Of a stretch of DNA of 64,000 nt, positions 59,722 through 64,000 are shown one piece after another. The position numbers were made by a program, and so were the translations under genes. The number at the start of each line of letters is the position of its first letter. Positions within the stretch are counted from its first letter, which is position 1. Under the pieces are notes generated by a model that was not told where the DNA came from, did no database searches, and was given only the letters and a program-made list of their open reading frames with translations. The stretch lies in contig JAMPHO010000001.1 in NCBI GenBank assembly GCA_023663385.1, positions 279,847-343,846 of the forward strand, in the 5' to 3' direction. Source of the stretch: Alistipes timonensis. GTDB lineage: Bacteria > Bacteroidota > Bacteroidia > Bacteroidales > Muribaculaceae.

Positions 59722-60576
59722 TCAGGCCATAATTACCTGGGTGGCTGATACCGGGCGGTCGAGGAAAAGTGAGGCCATCGGGGAGAATTTGGCCGGGTCC
59801 TCGGTAGTGAGGTAGGTAGTGGTGGCGTCGGTGGTGAGGCGGCGGCACATCTCGGGGTGACGCCGGAGATAGTCGGCGAGGCTGTCGGCCACAATGTCCC
59901 CCTGCCTCACGATTGCGACTCCCGGGGGGAGCGCCTGGCGTATTTTATTTATGAGCAGGGGATAGTGGGTGCAGCCGAGAATAAGGGTGTCGATTTTCGG
60001 GTCGCGGCGCATAAGGGCGTTAATCTCCTGCCTGACGAAGTAATCGGCACCGGGCTTGTCGGCCTCGCCGTTCTCAACCAACGGCACCCACATAGGGCAG
60101 GCGTGGGGGGTGAAGCTGTATGCCGGATAAAGCTTCTCGATTTCGAGGTCGTAGGAGTGCGAGTTGACGGTGCCTGAGGTCCCGACGAGCCCGACGTGGC
60201 CGTTGCGGGTGTGCTCGGGCAGGCTCTCGACGGTGGGGCGAATGACTCCCAGCACCCTTTTAGTGGGGTCGATGCCGGGCAGGTCGTTCTGCTGTATGGT
60301 GCGCAGGGCTTTCGCCGACGCGGTGTTGCAGGCGAGTATCACGAGCGGGCACCCGCGTGCGAACAGCTCGTTGACGGCTTCGAGGGTGAAGCGGTAAACG
60401 ATGTCGAACGAGCGCGAGCCATAGGGTGCGCGGGCGTTGTCGCCAAGATAAATATAGTCGTAGTCGGGGAGCCGCCGCTGGAATTCGCGGAGTATGGTCA
60501 ATCCCCCGTAGCCGGAGTCGAACACGCCTATAGGGCCGCGGGAAAGTGTGGATTCTTGGATGTCGGGGTGCGTCAA
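59722..60576 (-). CDS. murI: Glutamate racemase
   Basis: The 284-residue enzyme makes D-glutamate for peptidoglycan. It has IGVFDSGYGGLTILREFQRR near the start and the two catalytic Cys in ACNTASAKA and LGCTHYPLL. The C-terminal tail is slightly longer than usual. It is a single gene downstream of galE on the same strand, separated by a hairpin. Confidence 0.95.
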   Translation of the reverse strand: MTHPDIQESTLSRGPIGVFDSGYGGLTILREFQRRLPDYDYIYLGDNARAPYGSRSFDIVYRFTLEAVNELFARGCPLVILACNTASAKALRTIQQNDLPGIDPTKRVLGVIRPTVESLPEHTRNGHVGLVGTSGTVNSHSYDLEIEKLYPAYSFTPHACPMWVPLVENGEADKPGADYFVRQEINALMRRDPKIDTLILGCTHYPLLINKIRQALPPGVAIVRQGDIVADSLADYLRRHPEMCRRLTTDATTTYLTTEDPAKFSPMASLFLDRPVSATQVIMA

Positions 60577-60600
60577 AGCTGGTGGCGTTTATCGGATAAT

Positions 60601-60640
60601 CCCCGCCCTCCGCGGCCCGTCGTGGGGCGCGGAGGCGGGG
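60601..60640 (-). terminator. Hairpin after galE
   Basis: CCCCGCC (60601-60607) pairs with GGCGGGG (60634-60640), with an inner CCGCG/CGCGG stem. The T run is weak. Confidence 0.6.
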
Positions 60641-60687
60641 AGTGTGGTAATGTTGTCTGTTGCGAAGCGGGTTATCCGTCGCGGGCG

Positions 60688-61725
60688 TCACATAACGCCG
60701 CGCTCGCGGAGCTTCACCTGCCAGGCCCAGGCGTTGCGCATGGTGTCCTCGATGGGGGTGTCGGCAACCCATCCGAGCACCTTGTTGGCCCGTTCGGGGT
60801 TGGCCCATACCTTCTCGATGTCGCCGGCGCGGCGGGGAGCGATCTTGTGGGGCACCTTCACGCCGGTGGCTTTCTCGAAGGCGGCGATAAGGCCGAGCAC
60901 GCTCACGCCGTTGCCGGTGCCGAGGTTGAAGATTTCAATCTTCTCGGCCGACTTGTCCTGGAGCATGCGCTCTACGGCGATAACGTGGGCCTTTGCGAGG
61001 TCCACAACGTCGATGTAGTCGCGGATGCAGGAGCCGTCGGGGGTGTCGTAGTCGTCGCCGAACACGCTCAGTTCCTTGCGGATGCCCATAGCGGTCTGGG
61101 TCAGATAGGGCACGAGGTTCTGGGGCACGCCGTTGGGGAGCTCGCCGATTTCCGACGAGGGGTGGGCGCCCACCGGGTTGAAGTAGCGGAGTATGATACT
61201 CTTGAAGGGCGCGCCGGCGTTTATCACGTCGGTGATGATCTCCTCGGAAATCTGCTTTGTGTTGCCGTAGGGGGAGGTTGCCTTCTTGATGGGCGACTCC
61301 TCGGTCACGGGATTCTGGTCGGGCTCGCCGTAGACGGTGCAGGAGGAAGAGAACACAATACCTTCAACCTCTTTCTCGGCCATCATGTCGAGGAGGTTCA
61401 TCAGCGTGTTGAGGTTGTTGCGGTAGTAGAGCACGGGCTTGCTCATCGACTCGCCGACGGCTTTCGAGGCGGCGAAGTTGATGATCCCCTTGATGCCGGG
61501 ATAGTCGGCGAAGAGGCGGCGGAGAGCGTCCATATCGGTGCAGTCAGCCTCCACGAAGTCGGGGCGGATGCCTGTGATTTTCTCAATGCCGTCGACCACG
61601 GCGGCGTTGGAATTCGACAGATTGTCGATTATCACCACGGGGTAGCCGGCTTTCTGAAGCTCAACCACGGTGTGTGAGCCGATGTACCCGGTGCCCCCGG
61701 TGACGAGGATTCTTGGCTTTGTCAT
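60688..61725 (-). CDS. galE: UDP-glucose 4-epimerase
   Basis: The ATG at 61725 gives 345 residues (MTKPRILVTGGTGYIGSHTV); the frame upstream to 61791 overlaps the preceding gene and has no similarity. The extended SDR fold has the GGTGYIGSH NAD motif, the Ser-rich SSSCTVYGEP strand and the catalytic Tyr and Lys in SPYGNTK. It interconverts UDP-glucose and UDP-galactose. It follows the nucleotidyltransferase gene after 10 bases, so the two are co-transcribed. Confidence 0.95.
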   Translation of the reverse strand: MTKPRILVTGGTGYIGSHTVVELQKAGYPVVIIDNLSNSNAAVVDGIEKITGIRPDFVEADCTDMDALRRLFADYPGIKGIINFAASKAVGESMSKPVLYYRNNLNTLMNLLDMMAEKEVEGIVFSSSCTVYGEPDQNPVTEESPIKKATSPYGNTKQISEEIITDVINAGAPFKSIILRYFNPVGAHPSSEIGELPNGVPQNLVPYLTQTAMGIRKELSVFGDDYDTPDGSCIRDYIDVVDLAKAHVIAVERMLQDKSAEKIEIFNLGTGNGVSVLGLIAAFEKATGVKVPHKIAPRRAGDIEKVWANPERANKVLGWVADTPIEDTMRNAWAWQVKLRERGVM

Positions 61726-61735
61726 CTTCGATCGT

Positions 61736-62638
61736 TTAGAAGAGTTTGGAGGGGTATGTGCCGTTGGCGTGGAGTTCGGCGAACTTCTCAACTACGCCGG
61801 GACGGTCGGCCGCGTAGGTCACGCCGAACCATTTTGAGTCTGTGTCGAGCACCTTCACGGTGGCCTCGCCGTTCTTGATCAGAGTGTCGACGCAGAGGGG
61901 GATGAAGAACTCGGCCTTGGGGGTGTCGATGTCCTTGTCGAGGAAGCGGCGGAACTCGCGGTCGGAGAAGTCGAAGTAGTCGGGGGTGAAGCCCCAGAGG
62001 TTCATAGAAACGGGGGTGGCGGGGTCGAGGGTCTGCTCGACGCCGTTCTCGTCGGTGAACACGATGCGTCCGTCGGGGGCGTAGGAGATGGCGGTGCGCT
62101 CAACCACGGTGTCGAGCATGCCGTCCTTGGTGCCGCACACGCCGCGGGCCACGGAGCCGTTCTCGGTCATGGTGTTGCCTACGCGGAAGCCCACCATGCA
62201 GTAGTCACCCTTGCGGTCGCGGGGGCGCGAGAGCTCCTTGGCGATTACCTCGAAGGCGTCGCGGCCGTAGAAGTCGTCGGCGTTGATCACGGCGAAAGGC
62301 TCCTTGATGGCGTCGCGGCCCATCAGCACGGCGTGGTTGGTGCCCCAGGGCTTGGTGCGGTCGGCGGGGCAGGTGTAGCCTTCGGGGAGCTTGTCGGTAG
62401 CCTGGAATACCACTTCCACGGGGATGTGGCCCTCGTATTTGCTGAGCACCTTTTCGCGGAACTGCTCCTCGAAGTCCTTGCGGATCACGAACACCACCTT
62501 GCCGAAACCGGCCTGGAGGGCGTCGTAGATAGAGTAGTCCATAATGGTCTCGCCGTTGGGGCCGAGCTGGTCGAGCTGCTTGAGACCGCCGTAGCGGCTT
62601 CCCATACCTGCCGCGAGCACGAAGAGTGTAGGTTTCAT
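61736..62638 (-). CDS. Sugar-1-phosphate nucleotidyltransferase
   Basis: The 300-residue protein belongs to the NTP_transferase fold, with LAAGMGSRYGGLKQLDQLGP at the start and an AVINADDFYGRDAFEVIAKE metal-binding Asp region. It is not the usual GalU or RmlA length pattern and lacks a left-handed helix. Lying between galK and galE, it may convert galactose-1-phosphate directly to UDP-galactose, replacing GalT; that is inferred from position. Alternatively it charges glucose-1-phosphate. Confidence 0.8.
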   Translation of the reverse strand: MKPTLFVLAAGMGSRYGGLKQLDQLGPNGETIMDYSIYDALQAGFGKVVFVIRKDFEEQFREKVLSKYEGHIPVEVVFQATDKLPEGYTCPADRTKPWGTNHAVLMGRDAIKEPFAVINADDFYGRDAFEVIAKELSRPRDRKGDYCMVGFRVGNTMTENGSVARGVCGTKDGMLDTVVERTAISYAPDGRIVFTDENGVEQTLDPATPVSMNLWGFTPDYFDFSDREFRRFLDKDIDTPKAEFFIPLCVDTLIKNGEATVKVLDTDSKWFGVTYAADRPGVVEKFAELHANGTYPSKLF

Positions 62639-62708
62639 ATAGTCTTTAGTTTTGTCGTTGTACCTTATTAGGAATATGTCTCAAAAATAGAATGTGTCTC
62701 AAAATAAG

Positions 62709-62739
62709 GAGCCTCCGCCCGCGGGTGGGGCGGAAGCTC
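62709..62739 (-). terminator. Hairpin between galK and the nucleotidyltransferase gene
   Basis: GAGC-C-TCCGCCC pairs with GGGCGGA-A-GCTC, then a T-rich stretch on the minus strand. It may limit read-through from galK. Two TGTCTCAAAA direct repeats lie just beyond it (about 62674-62704). Confidence 0.6.
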
Positions 62740-62751
62740 GGTAAGTCGGGT

Positions 62752-63885
<1,134 letters not shown>

Positions 63886-63955
63886 GGATATAATCGAATT
63901 GTTTGGTTGTCTGAGGTGGCGGGGCGCCGCGGGGCGCTTTCCGCCTTATTTTCCA

Positions 63956-63963
63956 CAAATTTA
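63956..63963 (-). promoter_or_regulatory. -7 box of galK
   Basis: On the minus strand, TAAATTTG, 71 bases upstream of the galK start; no clear -33 before the window edge. Confidence 0.55.
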
Positions 63964-64000
63964 GGCATTTTTTCCGTTACTCGCCCGCTCGCGGGGTGTA

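Overview
The window is a stretch of a Bacteroidales chromosome with high G+C. Three things place it there. Gene content is Bacteroidetes-type: a Bat/MoxR aerotolerance operon, a Rho with a huge disordered insertion, a short primary sigma factor, a BioG-BioC fusion, an Rpb6-like omega subunit and streptopain-like proteases. Many intergenic regions carry the Bacteroidetes promoter (TTTG or TTG, about 20 bases, then TAnnTTTG or TAnnTTCG). Shine-Dalgarno sequences are nearly absent. The G+C content and gene mix suggest a gut Muribaculaceae (S24-7)-like organism; that last step is inference. I see no rRNA, tRNA, CRISPR array, insertion sequence or prophage.

Layout. 1-7.6 kb: minus-strand moxR, DUF58, a Bat membrane protein, batA, batB, batC and batD; batD runs off the left edge. 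7.6-12 kb: two HU-type genes, one fused to a membrane anchor and a LysM-like domain, then a zinc-ribbon membrane protein and a DAHP synthase/chorismate mutase. 12-25 kb is the accessory, surface-related part: a pair of secreted proteins with tandem repeats, two C10 cysteine proteases, an OmpA-family porin with a long structured upstream region, a Crp-like regulator, folP and the diadenylate cyclase cdaA. 25-29.5 kb: rho with a long C-rich leader, thymidine kinase, rubrerythrin. 29.6-34.2 kb: biotin operon bioA-bioF-bioGC-bioD. 34.2-40.4 kb: carA, carB, dnaA. 40.4-47.9 kb: nitroreductase, B12-dependent ribonucleotide reductase, a BASS-type transporter, an MFS transporter and an AI-2E-family permease.

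47.8-54.7 kb: two tandem paralogous polytopic membrane proteins, an RluD-type pseudouridine synthase, a PASTA protein, bamD and an omega-like subunit. 54.8-57.9 kb: nagB and a divergent NagB-like/deacetylase fusion share a palindromic promoter. 58-60.6 kb: a striking inverted minisatellite, the primary sigma factor, rpmH and murI. 60.7-63.9 kb: galE, a sugar-1-phosphate nucleotidyltransferase and galK, a Leloir-type set with no galT in view.

The observations I rate highest are the inverted GTCGGACNN minisatellite near 58 kb, the catalytically degraded NagB domain fused to an intact deacetylase, the HU-transmembrane-LysM chimera, a probable untranslated RNA upstream of ompA, and the pyrimidine-rich rho leader.
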